Below are positions 14,250 to 21,806 of a stretch of 34,871 nt of DNA, in pieces. Source of the DNA: Bacteroidales bacterium (GTDB lineage Bacteria > Bacteroidota > Bacteroidia > Bacteroidales > P3); assembly GCA_017960605.1 (NCBI GenBank), contig JAGCYV010000016.1, forward strand, positions 1 to 34,871, read 5' to 3'. The position numbers and the translations under genes were made by a program. The notes beneath the pieces were generated by a model. It saw only the letters and a program-made list of their open reading frames with translations, did no database searches and had not been told where the DNA came from. Every line of letters starts with the position of its first letter. The stretch's first letter is position 1.

Positions 14250-15986
14250 ATGCGCCGACTGGTATATCTGATGCTGCTGCTTTGCCTGCCGCTCTTTGCG
14301 GTGGGGCAGGGAAGCAGTGTCATGATCAAGTCGGGCGACGAGGCCACGTACCGCAAGGCCTTGGGGGAGTACGAACACAGGCACTATCGCGAGGCGGCAC
14401 AGCTGATGCGCCGTGTGGCGAGCCGCAATCCCAAAGCCGCCGACCCGCAGTTCTGGCTGGGGATGACGGCGGTGAAGGACGGCTTCAACGTGACGGCCAT
14501 CCGCCGCTATTTCGGCCGCTGCATCGAGTTGGAGCCCGACTATGCCAATCCCTTGGCCCACTACTATATGGCGCTTATCCACTATACCGACGACCGTTAC
14601 GACGACGCGGTGACGGAGTTGAACAAGTACTTCGCGTTGGCCAACGGCAGTCAGGACAAGGCGGTGAACGCCGTCTATGAGGAGGCGTCGAACTACCTCT
14701 ATTGGTCGCAGTTCCTCGCCGAGGCAGTGCTCAACGCGGCACCCTTCGACCCGCAACGCGTGGAGGGGGCGAGCAGTATGAAATACAACGAGATGCTGCC
14801 TTTCCTTACAGTCGATGGGCAGACGTTCTACTACCTGCGTGAGATGCCTGCTTCGACCGAGCGTACCTTCTATGCCCGCGAGTTGGAGCGGAAGCAGTGG
14901 TACCTGTACAGCAGCAAACGATTGAATGACACGGCCTTTAGCAAGGGCGTGGAGCTGCCGGCGCCGTTCAACAGCGGCGACCCCGAGGGCGGGGTGAGTG
15001 TCACCGCCGACGGCTCGGAACTCTACTATTCCATCATCCGCAACAGCGGTGGTTATGCCAACAGTGACATCTATTGTGCCCGCAAGGACAAATCGACAGG
15101 CCGATGGACCGTGGAGAACTGCGGGCCTCAGGTGAATGGCGACCGTTCGTGGGAGTCGCAACCCACCATCAGTGCCGACGGAAAGACGCTCCTCTTCGCC
15201 TCCAACCGCAAGGGCGGGCAAGGCGGCATCGACATTTGGCGCTGCCACAAGTTGAAGAACGGCGACTGGAGCCGGGCCGAGAACCTGGGCTCCAATATCA
15301 ATACCGACGGCAACGAGAAGGCTCCCTTCCTGGCGGCCGACGGACGGACTCTTTACTTCCTCAGCGACGGCTGGCAAGGCTTCGGTGGATACGATGTCTA
15401 TTTTGCCAATCTGTCAGACTCCTACGGCAACCGTCCCACCAACCTCGGCCTGCCCATCAACACCGAGGCCGACGAGCTGAGCTTCGGCGTCAGTGCCGAC
15501 GGCCGCAAGGCTTACTTCAGTGGCCGTCTGGAGGGCTCGCGCAGCTCGGATATCTTGATGTTCGATCTCTATCCTGCCGCACGCCCCGAACCGATGCGGC
15601 TCTGCCGGATGAAGATGGTCAGCCCAAGGGGCGAACGCGACACGGTGCTGATGCTCTCCGAACAGTATGTCAATGTGGTGATCCTTGCGGAGGAAGGCAT
15701 GCTGCCCGTCATCCGCTGCGGCAAGGCCAAGGATCTGAACGGGAAGAGGGTAACGTTGAACGACAGCATTGCCGCGATTAACCTGCTTGACAATCAAGTG
15801 GTCGATGCTCTGTCGGCATGGCTCGTCGAGCATCCGAGGGTGCACATCGCAGTGGAATGCCCCAAGCAGGCCGACGCACAGGCTGCGGTGGCGCGCTTGA
15901 GGGAGAAAGGACTGCGTGCCGAACGCCTCACCGCCCGTGGCGGCACCGACATCGCCACCTCACAAATAAGACTGAAAACTGAATGA
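14250..15986 (+). CDS. PorE-like TPR / PD40 beta-propeller / degenerate OmpA-domain protein
   Basis: The protein has 578 residues with a signal peptide (MRRLVYLMLLLCLPLFAVGQ). Residues about 28-150 form TPR-like helices (YRKALGEYEHRHYREAAQLM, NPLAHYYMALIHYTDDRYDDA). Residues about 180-440 contain five PD40/WD40-like repeats, each with a D-G-x-x-[LF]-[YF]-[FY] core (FLTVDGQTFYYL, SVTADGSELYYS, TISADGKTLLFAS, FLAADGRTLYFLS, GVSADGRKAYFS). The last ~80 residues resemble an OmpA C-terminal domain (VVDALSAWLVEHPRVHIAVE, then AAVARLREKGLRAERL) but lack its peptidoglycan-binding Asp/Arg signature. The domain order matches PorE, a periplasmic component of the type IX secretion system that binds peptidoglycan. 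Start and stop touch the neighbouring genes, so it is firmly in the sufC operon. Confidence 0.76.
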   Translation: MRRLVYLMLLLCLPLFAVGQGSSVMIKSGDEATYRKALGEYEHRHYREAAQLMRRVASRNPKAADPQFWLGMTAVKDGFNVTAIRRYFGRCIELEPDYANPLAHYYMALIHYTDDRYDDAVTELNKYFALANGSQDKAVNAVYEEASNYLYWSQFLAEAVLNAAPFDPQRVEGASSMKYNEMLPFLTVDGQTFYYLREMPASTERTFYARELERKQWYLYSSKRLNDTAFSKGVELPAPFNSGDPEGGVSVTADGSELYYSIIRNSGGYANSDIYCARKDKSTGRWTVENCGPQVNGDRSWESQPTISADGKTLLFASNRKGGQGGIDIWRCHKLKNGDWSRAENLGSNINTDGNEKAPFLAADGRTLYFLSDGWQGFGGYDVYFANLSDSYGNRPTNLGLPINTEADELSFGVSADGRKAYFSGRLEGSRSSDILMFDLYPAARPEPMRLCRMKMVSPRGERDTVLMLSEQYVNVVILAEEGMLPVIRCGKAKDLNGKRVTLNDSIAAINLLDNQVVDALSAWLVEHPRVHIAVECPKQADAQAAVARLREKGLRAERLTARGGTDIATSQIRLKTE

Positions 15987-17812
15987 ATCCAATCTTCCGC
16001 ATATTCCGCTATCTGCGTCATTTCCCATGGCAAATCGGGTTGAACATCTTCTTCAACCTGCTGCATATCCTCTGCAATCTGGGCACCTACGTGATGATTG
16101 TGCCCTTCGTGGAACTGCTGTTCGGCGGCGGCAATGTGCCCGATGCCGAGCCGGCCTTCGCCTTCAGTCAGGAACAGCTGGCCGACTGGGCTTTCTGGCA
16201 CCTGCATCGCTACCGCGACACCCTGGGCCTTTGGAACTGCCTGCTGATTATCGCCGGCGGCTATCTGGCCTGCTCGTTGCTGAGCAACCTCTTCCGCTAC
16301 CTGAGCTATGTGTTCCTCAATATCACCCGCAACGGTCTGATTGAACACCTGCGCAACGACCTCTACAAGCGCATCACCATCCTGCCGGTGAGCTTCTTCG
16401 GCCGCCGTCGCAGGGGCGACCTAATCAGCCGCATGGCCAACGACTTGGTCGATGTGGAGTGGAGTGTGGTGAGCACGCTGGAGGCCTTGGTGCGCGACCC
16501 CATCAATGTGATAGTTTTCTGTGCCGCCCTGCTCTTTGTCTCGTGGCGACTGTTTGTGCTCTTCTTGCTGGTGCTGCCGGTGGGAGTGTGGCTGATGACA
16601 CGCATAGGCCACAGCCTGAAACGCAACTCCCAGCGAGGTCAGGACCGTTTGGGAAGCCTTTTCGGACTGCTCGACGAGGCGCTCATGGGCTTGCGGGTCA
16701 TCAAGAGTTTTGGCCGTGAGAAGGACAGCGAACAGCGTTTCCGCAGGGCTAACGAGGATTATGCCCGCACCATGGTGCAGGTGGCCCGCCGGCGCGAGCT
16801 TTCCAGCCCGTTGTCCGAGATTCTGGGCACGCTAGCACTGGTCATCGTGCTTATTGTGGGCGGTTCCTGGGTCATCGGCGGCCATATCCAGCCGTCGGTG
16901 TTCATCTTCTTTGTCATCATCTTTGCCCGACTCATACCGCCACTCCAGTCTATCGTGAGGGCTTACAATAGCCTGCAGAAGGGCAGCGCCTCGGCGGCCC
17001 GCTTCCTCGAGGTGCTCGATGCCGACGAACTGATTGTGGAGAAGCCCGACGCACATGTCTTGCAGGGATTCGACCAAGGACTGGAATTGCAGGATGTGAG
17101 TTTCAGCTACGAGGCCGAAGGCACGTCGCACACGGTGCTCAACCACATCAATCTCACCATTTCCAAGGGTCAGACGGTGGCCATCGTCGGTCCTTCGGGG
17201 GCGGGCAAGAGCACCATGGTCGATTTGTTGCCGCGATTCTACGACCCCACCGGCGGCACCATTAAGATAGACGGATATCCTCTTGGCGATTTGAATATCA
17301 ACTCGGTCCGTCGTCAGTTCGGCTTGGTCAGCCAGAGTTGTATCCTCTTCAACGACACGGTGGCCAACAACATCGCTTTCGGCTCCGAGAGCTACAGCCG
17401 CGAGCAGATACGCGAGGCGGCCCGCATCGCCCATGCCGACGAGTTTATTGAGAGCCTTCCGCAAGGCTACGACACCCAAGTCGGCGACCGTGGCCTGACT
17501 CTTTCCGGCGGTCAGCGTCAGCGTCTTTCCATCGCCCGTGCTGTGTTGCGCGACACACCCATCCTCATCCTGGATGAGGCTACGTCGGCGCTCGATTCCG
17601 AAAGCGAGCGTGCTGTGCAGCAGGCACTGGAGACCGTCATGCAGGGGCGCACCTCCATCGTTATCGCCCACCGCCTCTCCACCATCCGCCATGCTGACTG
17701 CATCATCGTCCTTGACCAAGGCTGCATCGTTGAGCAGGGTTCGCACGACGAGTTGATTGCCCATAACGGGCTCTATAAAAAGCTCGTTGATATGCAGTCG
17801 TTTATAAAATAA
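15983..17812 (+). CDS. MsbA-like ABC exporter (fused membrane and ATPase domains)
   Basis: This 609-residue half-transporter probably acts as a homodimer exporting lipid A core or another lipid across the inner membrane. The N-terminal half has about six membrane segments (WQIGLNIFFNLLHILCNLGT, NVIVFCAALLFVSWRLFVLF, ALVIVLIVGGSWVI and others). The ATPase half has Walker A GPSGAGKST (403-411), signature LSGGQRQRLS (507-516), Walker B ending LDEATSALD (D531, E532) and H-loop His563 in AHRLSTI. It overlaps the PorE-like gene by 4 nt and ends the operon. The tRNA-Val promoter starts one base after its stop codon. MsbA function is the most common for this architecture, but drug export cannot be excluded from sequence. 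Confidence 0.9.
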   Translation: MNPIFRIFRYLRHFPWQIGLNIFFNLLHILCNLGTYVMIVPFVELLFGGGNVPDAEPAFAFSQEQLADWAFWHLHRYRDTLGLWNCLLIIAGGYLACSLLSNLFRYLSYVFLNITRNGLIEHLRNDLYKRITILPVSFFGRRRRGDLISRMANDLVDVEWSVVSTLEALVRDPINVIVFCAALLFVSWRLFVLFLLVLPVGVWLMTRIGHSLKRNSQRGQDRLGSLFGLLDEALMGLRVIKSFGREKDSEQRFRRANEDYARTMVQVARRRELSSPLSEILGTLALVIVLIVGGSWVIGGHIQPSVFIFFVIIFARLIPPLQSIVRAYNSLQKGSASAARFLEVLDADELIVEKPDAHVLQGFDQGLELQDVSFSYEAEGTSHTVLNHINLTISKGQTVAIVGPSGAGKSTMVDLLPRFYDPTGGTIKIDGYPLGDLNINSVRRQFGLVSQSCILFNDTVANNIAFGSESYSREQIREAARIAHADEFIESLPQGYDTQVGDRGLTLSGGQRQRLSIARAVLRDTPILILDEATSALDSESERAVQQALETVMQGRTSIVIAHRLSTIRHADCIIVLDQGCIVEQGSHDELIAHNGLYKKLVDMQSFIK

Positions 17813-17813
17813 A

Positions 17814-17845
17814 TTTGGTCAGGTCGCAAAAAGTTAGTACTTTTG
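17814..17845 (+). promoter_or_regulatory. Promoter of tRNA-Val
   Basis: TTTG (17814-17817), a 20-nt spacer and TACTTTTG (17838-17845) match the phylum consensus perfectly. The -33 box begins one base after the msbA-like stop codon. The -7 box is 17 nt before the tRNA, so the primary transcript has only a short 5' leader. Confidence 0.85.
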
Positions 17846-17862
17846 CACCCTCAAAACCGAGA

Positions 17863-17937
17863 GGGAGTATAGCTCAGCTGGTTCAGAGCGCCTGCCTTAC
17901 AAGCAGGAGGTCACTGGTTCGATCCCTGTTACTCCCA
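17863..17937 (+). tRNA. tRNA-Val (anticodon TAC)
   Basis: The cloverleaf reads as follows. Acceptor GGGAGTA pairs with TACTCCC, and the D-stem is GCTC/GAGC. The anticodon stem CCTGC/GCAGG has loop CTTACAA, giving anticodon TAC. T-arm ACTGG-TTCGATC-CCTGT contains one T-T mismatch in the middle of the stem. The discriminator is A. CCA is not encoded (the next bases are CCG). Confidence 0.95.
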
Positions 17938-17941
17938 CCGC

Positions 17942-17972
17942 AGCGTGCCAGACGGCACGCTTTTCTTTTTTT
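17942..17972 (+). terminator. Rho-independent terminator after tRNA-Val
   Basis: AGCGTGCC (17942-17949) pairs with GGCACGCT (17954-17961) around a 4-nt loop, followed by TTTTCTTTTTTT. It ends the tRNA transcript, and probably also read-through from the sufC operon. Confidence 0.92.
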
Positions 17973-17995
17973 AGATTATTTAAGAATATATCTTA

Positions 17996-18025
17996 TTGAA
18001 GTATAGTCGTTTTGTCTTATTTTTG
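17996..18025 (+). promoter_or_regulatory. Promoter of the Ala-rich lipoprotein gene
   Basis: TTG (17996-17998), a 19-nt spacer and TATTTTTG (18018-18025) fit the -33/-7 consensus. The leader to the ATG at 18079 would be about 48 nt. Confidence 0.7.
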
Positions 18026-18078
18026 CAATTTGAAAATCAATAGAAAGAATATTGTATAACCTTAAAAATCAAAAAGAA

Positions 18079-18510
18079 ATGAAGAAAGTTTTAGCATTTG
18101 TCAGCTGCGCTATGTTTGTCGCCGCTATGACTGTTGCCTGTGGTCACAAGAACGCCGAGGCCGTTGACAGCACCGTCGAGGAGACCGTCGAAGAGGTCGC
18201 CACCGAAGCCGCCCCCGTTGAGGCTGCTGTCGATGCCGACGCCGCCATGCTCGCCGCTGCCAAAGAGGCTGGCCAGGCCGTCTGCAACTGCACCAATGGT
18301 GATGCCACCAGCATCGAGAAATGCATGAAGAGCGTTCTTGCCGCCGGTTATGCCGAGTATCAGGGCAACGACGCTTTCACCGCCGCCGTCCGTGCCGAGA
18401 TCGACAACTGCATCAAGGCCAAAGCCACTGCTGCTGCCAAGGATGCCGCCAACGAGGGTATCAAGGAAGGTGCCAAGGCTCTGTCCAACGCGCTGAACAA
18501 AAAGAACTAA
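18079..18510 (+). CDS. Small Ala/Glu-rich lipoprotein, function unknown
   Basis: The start is the ATG at 18079 (MKKVLAFVS), preceded by an A-rich AAAAAGAA stretch; upstream extension to 18052 adds only non-signal residues. This gives 143 residues with a lipoprotein signal ending TVAC (Cys21). The mature part opens with an acidic, Thr/Val/Glu/Ala low-complexity spacer (about 25-60). It continues with a helical domain holding four cysteines (AVCNCTNG, IEKCMKSV, IDNCIKAK) and an Ala/Lys-rich amphipathic tail. I recognise no family. The paired cysteines could form periplasmic disulfides. It has its own promoter and terminator, and the signal and spacer resemble those of the lipoprotein at 19457-19807, suggesting a shared localisation strategy. 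Confidence 0.82.
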   Translation: MKKVLAFVSCAMFVAAMTVACGHKNAEAVDSTVEETVEEVATEAAPVEAAVDADAAMLAAAKEAGQAVCNCTNGDATSIEKCMKSVLAAGYAEYQGNDAFTAAVRAEIDNCIKAKATAAAKDAANEGIKEGAKALSNALNKKN

Positions 18511-18528
18511 TCTTTTGTTAGACATGAA

Positions 18529-18562
18529 GACAGGTCTGCAATGATACAGACCTGTCTTTTTT
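18529..18562 (+). terminator. Rho-independent terminator
   Basis: GACAGGTCTG (18529-18538) pairs perfectly with CAGACCTGTC (18547-18556) around an 8-nt loop, then TTTTTT. It ends the Ala-rich lipoprotein transcript only 9 nt before the next start codon. Confidence 0.93.
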
Positions 18563-18571
18563 ATTATCTTT

Positions 18572-18919
18572 ATGAAGAAAGCTGTTTTATTGGCTCTTTT
18601 GGCGGTGCTCTGCTGTGCTGCCTGCCGTCATGATGCGGGCAGGCCTCGTGGGGTGCTGAGCCATGACCAAATGGTCGATTTCCTGACCGACGCCTATCTG
18701 CTGGAAGGTTTCTATGCCGTCGAGACGCAGTATCGCTACGATGTCCTCACCGAACAGACGCTGCACTCTTACGACAGCATCCTCGAGGTGCATCACACCT
18801 CGCGCAAGGCCGTTGAGCGGAGTATCGACTATTACATGGGTCACCTTGACGAGTACAAGGACATCCATGACGAAGTTGTCGCACGGCTGGAAGCCGAGCG
18901 CGACAGCCTGATGAACTAA
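18572..18919 (+). CDS. DUF4296-family lipoprotein
   Basis: The protein has 115 residues with a lipoprotein signal (MKKAVLLALLAVLCCAAC, with Cys residues at 14, 15 and 18). The body has the DUF4296 layout: MVDFLTDAYLLEGFYAVE in the first helix, then SYDSILEVHHTSRKAVERSIDYYMGHLDEY and a final charged helix. The function of the family is unknown; it is nearly restricted to Bacteroidota. A terminator hairpin ends 10 nt before its ATG, and no separate promoter could be placed. It may depend on read-through, or the hairpin may occlude its start. It ends 10 nt before the end of the convergent gene. Confidence 0.83.
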   Translation: MKKAVLLALLAVLCCAACRHDAGRPRGVLSHDQMVDFLTDAYLLEGFYAVETQYRYDVLTEQTLHSYDSILEVHHTSRKAVERSIDYYMGHLDEYKDIHDEVVARLEAERDSLMN

Positions 18920-18929
18920 GTTGTTGTTT

Positions 18930-19352
18930 TTATTTAGCCTCCGGCATCTGGGGCTCGGGAGCCTCGATGACAGGGATGGGCGAGTGGGCTAACCAGCGTC
19001 CGTGGCGTTTGCGCACTTCGAGGGTGGCCGAGAAGTCCTTGATGGGCGTAGTCTTGTGGTAGGTGGCCACGGCCGACGTGTCGTCAATTATCTGTATATT
19101 TGTTATCTCTATGGTGGCCGGGGTGTCGGACTTGATGTAGTTCGTATCTACCATCGTCAGCAGTCCGCGGGCCGTGATGAGGGTGGTTTCGCGTGTCTCC
19201 GGCGTGGCGTACTTCTCGGCGCCATCCACGTCGTAGTTGGCCATGGCGTAGCTGTATTTGTATGCCGCCTTCTCTATTCTCTCTTCGTCGCTGGCACAGG
19301 CCGTCAGCAGCAGTGCAGTGGCCAGCAGGGCAAGTGTGGTGAGGTGTTTCAT
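18930..19352 (-). CDS. Small lipoprotein, possible NTF2-like/DUF4878-type fold
   Basis: The protein has 140 residues. The signal MKHLTTLALLATALLLTAC has a good lipobox (LTAC). The remainder reads EKAAYKYSYAMANYDVDGAEKYATPETRETTLI, a helix pair typical of SnoaL/NTF2-like lipoproteins (cf. DUF4878). A beta region follows (ATIEITNIQIIDDTSAVATYHKT, FSATLEVRKRHGRWLAH) and a Pro/Glu tail. The fold call rests on this helix-then-sheet layout and is tentative; no catalytic residue is apparent. It is convergent with the DUF4296 gene. No TAnnTTTG was seen in the short upstream gap. Confidence 0.72.
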   Translation of the reverse strand: MKHLTTLALLATALLLTACASDEERIEKAAYKYSYAMANYDVDGAEKYATPETRETTLITARGLLTMVDTNYIKSDTPATIEITNIQIIDDTSAVATYHKTTPIKDFSATLEVRKRHGRWLAHSPIPVIEAPEPQMPEAK

Positions 19353-19407
19353 AAAAACGTTTTGTAATAAAACGCCAACACGTCAGTTTTATTGTACTGG
19401 GGATAAT

Positions 19408-19438
19408 AAAAGAGGCCGCCTGATGGGCGGCCTCTTTT
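19408..19438 (-). terminator. Bidirectional terminator
   Basis: AAAAGAGGCCGCC (19408-19420) and GGCGGCCTCTTTT (19426-19438) form a 13-bp stem with a 5-nt loop, giving a T run on either strand. It lies 18 nt after the stop of the minus-strand lipoprotein gene that ends at 19457. Confidence 0.88.
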
Positions 19439-19456
19439 GTTACCAAGGAAGAAAGT

Positions 19457-19807
19457 TTATCTCTTCTTCACAGGAGCGGTTGCTTCAACGGCGGCTTTAC
19501 CGTCGGCTTTAATCTCCATTTTGGTGTTGTCGGTATTAATCGTCATGATGGTCTTCCCGTCTTTGGTGGTTGTCTTGGTGACAGCCTCTTTGGCAGGAGC
19601 TTTCTTCTTAGGAGTGGCTTTTTTGACAGGCTCAGCGGGAGCAACCTCGACGGTGTCAATCATAGGCATGGTGTCCTCAACGATTTCCTCGATGGGAGTA
19701 GTGTCGATGGGAGTGGTGTCCTCGACTGCCTCGGGGGCGTTCTTGCAGGCCACGGTCAGCGACATGGCGGCCAGTGCGATGGCAACAAATTTAAATGTAG
19801 TCTTCAT
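19457..19807 (-). CDS. Small acidic/Lys-rich lipoprotein, function unknown
   Basis: The protein has 116 residues with a lipoprotein signal ending SLTVAC (MKTTFKFVAIALAAM...). The mature part is low complexity: an acidic Thr/Pro/Ile/Glu stretch with repeated DTTPI and DTMPM units, then a basic PKKKAPAK block, then a short beta-like segment (DGKTIMTINTDNTKMEIKADGK). No family is recognised, and it may act as an envelope spacer or tether. It lies 21 nt downstream of the InlB-repeat lipoprotein gene on the same strand and is probably co-transcribed. Its signal peptide and acidic spacer resemble the Ala-rich lipoprotein at 18079-18510. Confidence 0.75.
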   Translation of the reverse strand: MKTTFKFVAIALAAMSLTVACKNAPEAVEDTTPIDTTPIEEIVEDTMPMIDTVEVAPAEPVKKATPKKKAPAKEAVTKTTTKDGKTIMTINTDNTKMEIKADGKAAVEATAPVKKR

Positions 19808-19828
19808 GGCTAAATCTTTAAAGTTGTT

Positions 19829-20605
19829 TTATTTCAACAGGCCACCTTTCGACCAGTTGGCAGCCGTCCAAGTGCCGGCGACATCAACGGAAACGGGATA
19901 GATAACATCATCTCCGTTGGCATAAGCGCCAAGGTCATAAACTTCACCTTCAGCAGTGAATACCATATAGGTGGTGTTCATGTCAATTTCAGTGATGGTC
20001 TGCAGGAAGGATTCGCACTGCCATTTGGCATAGGTATTTCCTTCGTACTCAGCACTCTCACCGGGGACGTTGTAATATAACCAGCCATAGCTATTGCCCT
20101 GTGCAGCCTCAAAGGTTCCAACGGTCGTGCCACTGGTGATCTGAATCAGGGGTTGATCTGCAGCTTGATATTGCTTGTGCAACTGCATGATGAATCTGTT
20201 CGAGTACATACCGGCAATCCAAGTGGTGGGAGTCCAGGTGGTCTCGTTGAAAGTAACGGTCATGTGATCGGGGACAGCAGCAGCGAAGTTGGCGGTGTAG
20301 CTCTTGTCCGAGGTAATGACAATGGTGCGGGGATTGTCGGTGTTGGCATCATCCCAGTTGGCAAACTTGAAACCGGTGTTGGCGGTGGCAGTCAGCACCA
20401 CAGTGTCACCAGCTTTGTAGGCACTCTTCTGGGGATTGGCGGCAACGCTACCCATAGCACCATCGTTGACTTTCAGCGTGAGCTTGTAGGTTACGACGTT
20501 GGTGTCGTTGTCGGTGTCGGGTTTGGTCTCATCTTTCTTGCAGCTGACGAGAATCATCGAGCTGGCGAGCAGGGCAACGCCCATGATTTTGAAGATGTTT
20601 TTCAT
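19829..20605 (-). CDS. Lipoprotein with a divergent InlB B-repeat domain
   Basis: The start is the ATG at 20605 (the frame runs to 20644 over the -7 box region). The product has 258 residues with a lipoprotein signal ending ILVSC followed by KKDETKPDTDND. Residues about 38-108 are one divergent InlB B-type repeat (YKLTLKVNDGAMGSVAANP, AGDTVVLTATANTGFKFANWDD, SDKSYTANF), a fold common in Bacteroidota and Firmicutes surface proteins. The C-terminal ~150 residues (MTVTFNETTWTPTTWIAGMY to AANWSKGGLLK) are rich in Trp, Tyr and Thr and not recognised. An outer-surface adhesive or sensory role is a guess. Promoter TATTTTTG sits upstream; the small lipoprotein at 19457 follows. Confidence 0.84.
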   Translation of the reverse strand: MKNIFKIMGVALLASSMILVSCKKDETKPDTDNDTNVVTYKLTLKVNDGAMGSVAANPQKSAYKAGDTVVLTATANTGFKFANWDDANTDNPRTIVITSDKSYTANFAAAVPDHMTVTFNETTWTPTTWIAGMYSNRFIMQLHKQYQAADQPLIQITSGTTVGTFEAAQGNSYGWLYYNVPGESAEYEGNTYAKWQCESFLQTITEIDMNTTYMVFTAEGEVYDLGAYANGDDVIYPVSVDVAGTWTAANWSKGGLLK

Positions 20606-20652
20606 TGTGTTTGTTGTTTTTGGGTTAATAATTATTCGTATCAAAATTGGTG

Positions 20653-20682
20653 CAAAAATACTATTTTTTTCTGATATACAAA
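20653..20682 (-). promoter_or_regulatory. Promoter of the InlB-repeat lipoprotein gene
   Basis: On the minus strand TTTG (20682-20679), an 18-nt spacer and TATTTTTG (20660-20653) fit the consensus. The start codon is 48 nt after the -7 box. Confidence 0.68.
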
Positions 20683-20713
20683 TAAAAAACGTGTTTTTTA
20701 ATGTTTTTTAGCA

Positions 20714-21793
20714 TTATCGGCGGATGTCCAGAGCATCGCGCAGACCGTTGGCCAGCAGCATGAAAGCCAGCACAATAACCATGATGGCCGCGCCCGGCAG
20801 CAGGGCCAAGTAGGCGCTGTCGAGTAGGATGTATCCGTAGTAGTCTTTCACCATCATGCCCCACGAAGGCATGGGGGGCTGCACGCCGATGCCGAGGAAA
20901 CTCAGGCCCGCCTCCAGCAGGATGGCGCTGGCGAAGTTGCTGGCGGCCACCACCACCACGGCCCCCACGATGTTGGGCAGGATGTGGTGGAAGATGGTGC
21001 GGAAAGTGCTGTAGCCTAACGCACGGGTGGCTTCGACATATTCTTTCTCCTTGATGCTGAGTACCTCGCCACGCACCACGCGGGCGATATCGACCCACAT
21101 CGTCAGTCCTACGGCCACGAATATCTGCCAAAAACCCTTTCCAAGGGCGAAGGTGATGGCGATGACCAGCAGCACCGTGGGGATGGACCACACCACATTG
21201 ATGAGCCACATGATGACGTTATCCACCCAGCCGCCGTGGTAGGCCGCCAAGGCGCCGAGGGTGATGCCCACGAGCAGGGCGATGAGGATGGCGATGAAGC
21301 CCACCGAGAGGCTCACCCGCGACCCTATCATCATCATGCTCAGCACGTCGCGTCCGTAAGAGTCGGTGCCGAGGATGAAGGTGCGGCTCTTGATGTCGGC
21401 CACACGGCTGCGTTCCACCACCAGCGGCTCGCCGGCCACGGGGGTGGCGTGCAATTGGCCGTCGGTCCAGCGGTAGTCGGTGATGGGGATGGCGGTATAA
21501 GGAAGCGGGGTGCCCTTCACCATATTGCGATGCAGGGGACCTGTGGCGTCGAGGTAGAGGAAGGTGGCCTTGCTGCCGGGCTTGAGGGTGGCCAGCTCCA
21601 GGTATTGCTGGTTGCAGAAGGGTGTGGGGTCGGGCGTGATGAGGTATCCCAGCAGGGCCACCACGGCGAAAAGGCCGATGACCACGAGGCTGGCCACCGA
21701 CAGCGGGTTGCGCCGGAAGCGCTGCCAAGCCATGTGGTCGAGCGAACCCGTCGGATTCCCTTTCTTCTTTCCTATGAGCGACAGTATGGTCAT
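20714..21793 (-). CDS. OppC/DppC-type ABC transporter permease
   Basis: This 359-residue inner-membrane protein has one N-terminal membrane segment (SVASLVVIGLFAVVALLGYLI). A ~100-residue periplasmic region follows (about 55-150), then the binding-protein-dependent transport core with about five segments. LGTDSYGRDVLSMMMIGSRVSL is the typical OppC entry, and the EAA loop is EYVEATRALGYSTFRTIFHHILPNI. Dipeptide/oligopeptide import systems need a second permease, ATPases and a binding protein, and none is adjacent, so this is either a split system or an orphan. It lies 13 nt after sufT and is the last gene of the mutA-led unit. The periplasmic insert is longer than in a typical DppC. Confidence 0.88.
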   Translation of the reverse strand: MTILSLIGKKKGNPTGSLDHMAWQRFRRNPLSVASLVVIGLFAVVALLGYLITPDPTPFCNQQYLELATLKPGSKATFLYLDATGPLHRNMVKGTPLPYTAIPITDYRWTDGQLHATPVAGEPLVVERSRVADIKSRTFILGTDSYGRDVLSMMMIGSRVSLSVGFIAILIALLVGITLGALAAYHGGWVDNVIMWLINVVWSIPTVLLVIAITFALGKGFWQIFVAVGLTMWVDIARVVRGEVLSIKEKEYVEATRALGYSTFRTIFHHILPNIVGAVVVVAASNFASAILLEAGLSFLGIGVQPPMPSWGMMVKDYYGYILLDSAYLALLPGAAIMVIVLAFMLLANGLRDALDIRR

Positions 21794-21806
21794 CGTTCCA
21801 GATTTC

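Noticed and set aside
13305-15377. 690-codon open frame on the minus strand
   Set aside because: It lies antisense to sufD and the PorE-like gene, has no recognisable motif, is rich in His/Arg/Val as expected from the reversed GC-rich codons, and has no promoter.
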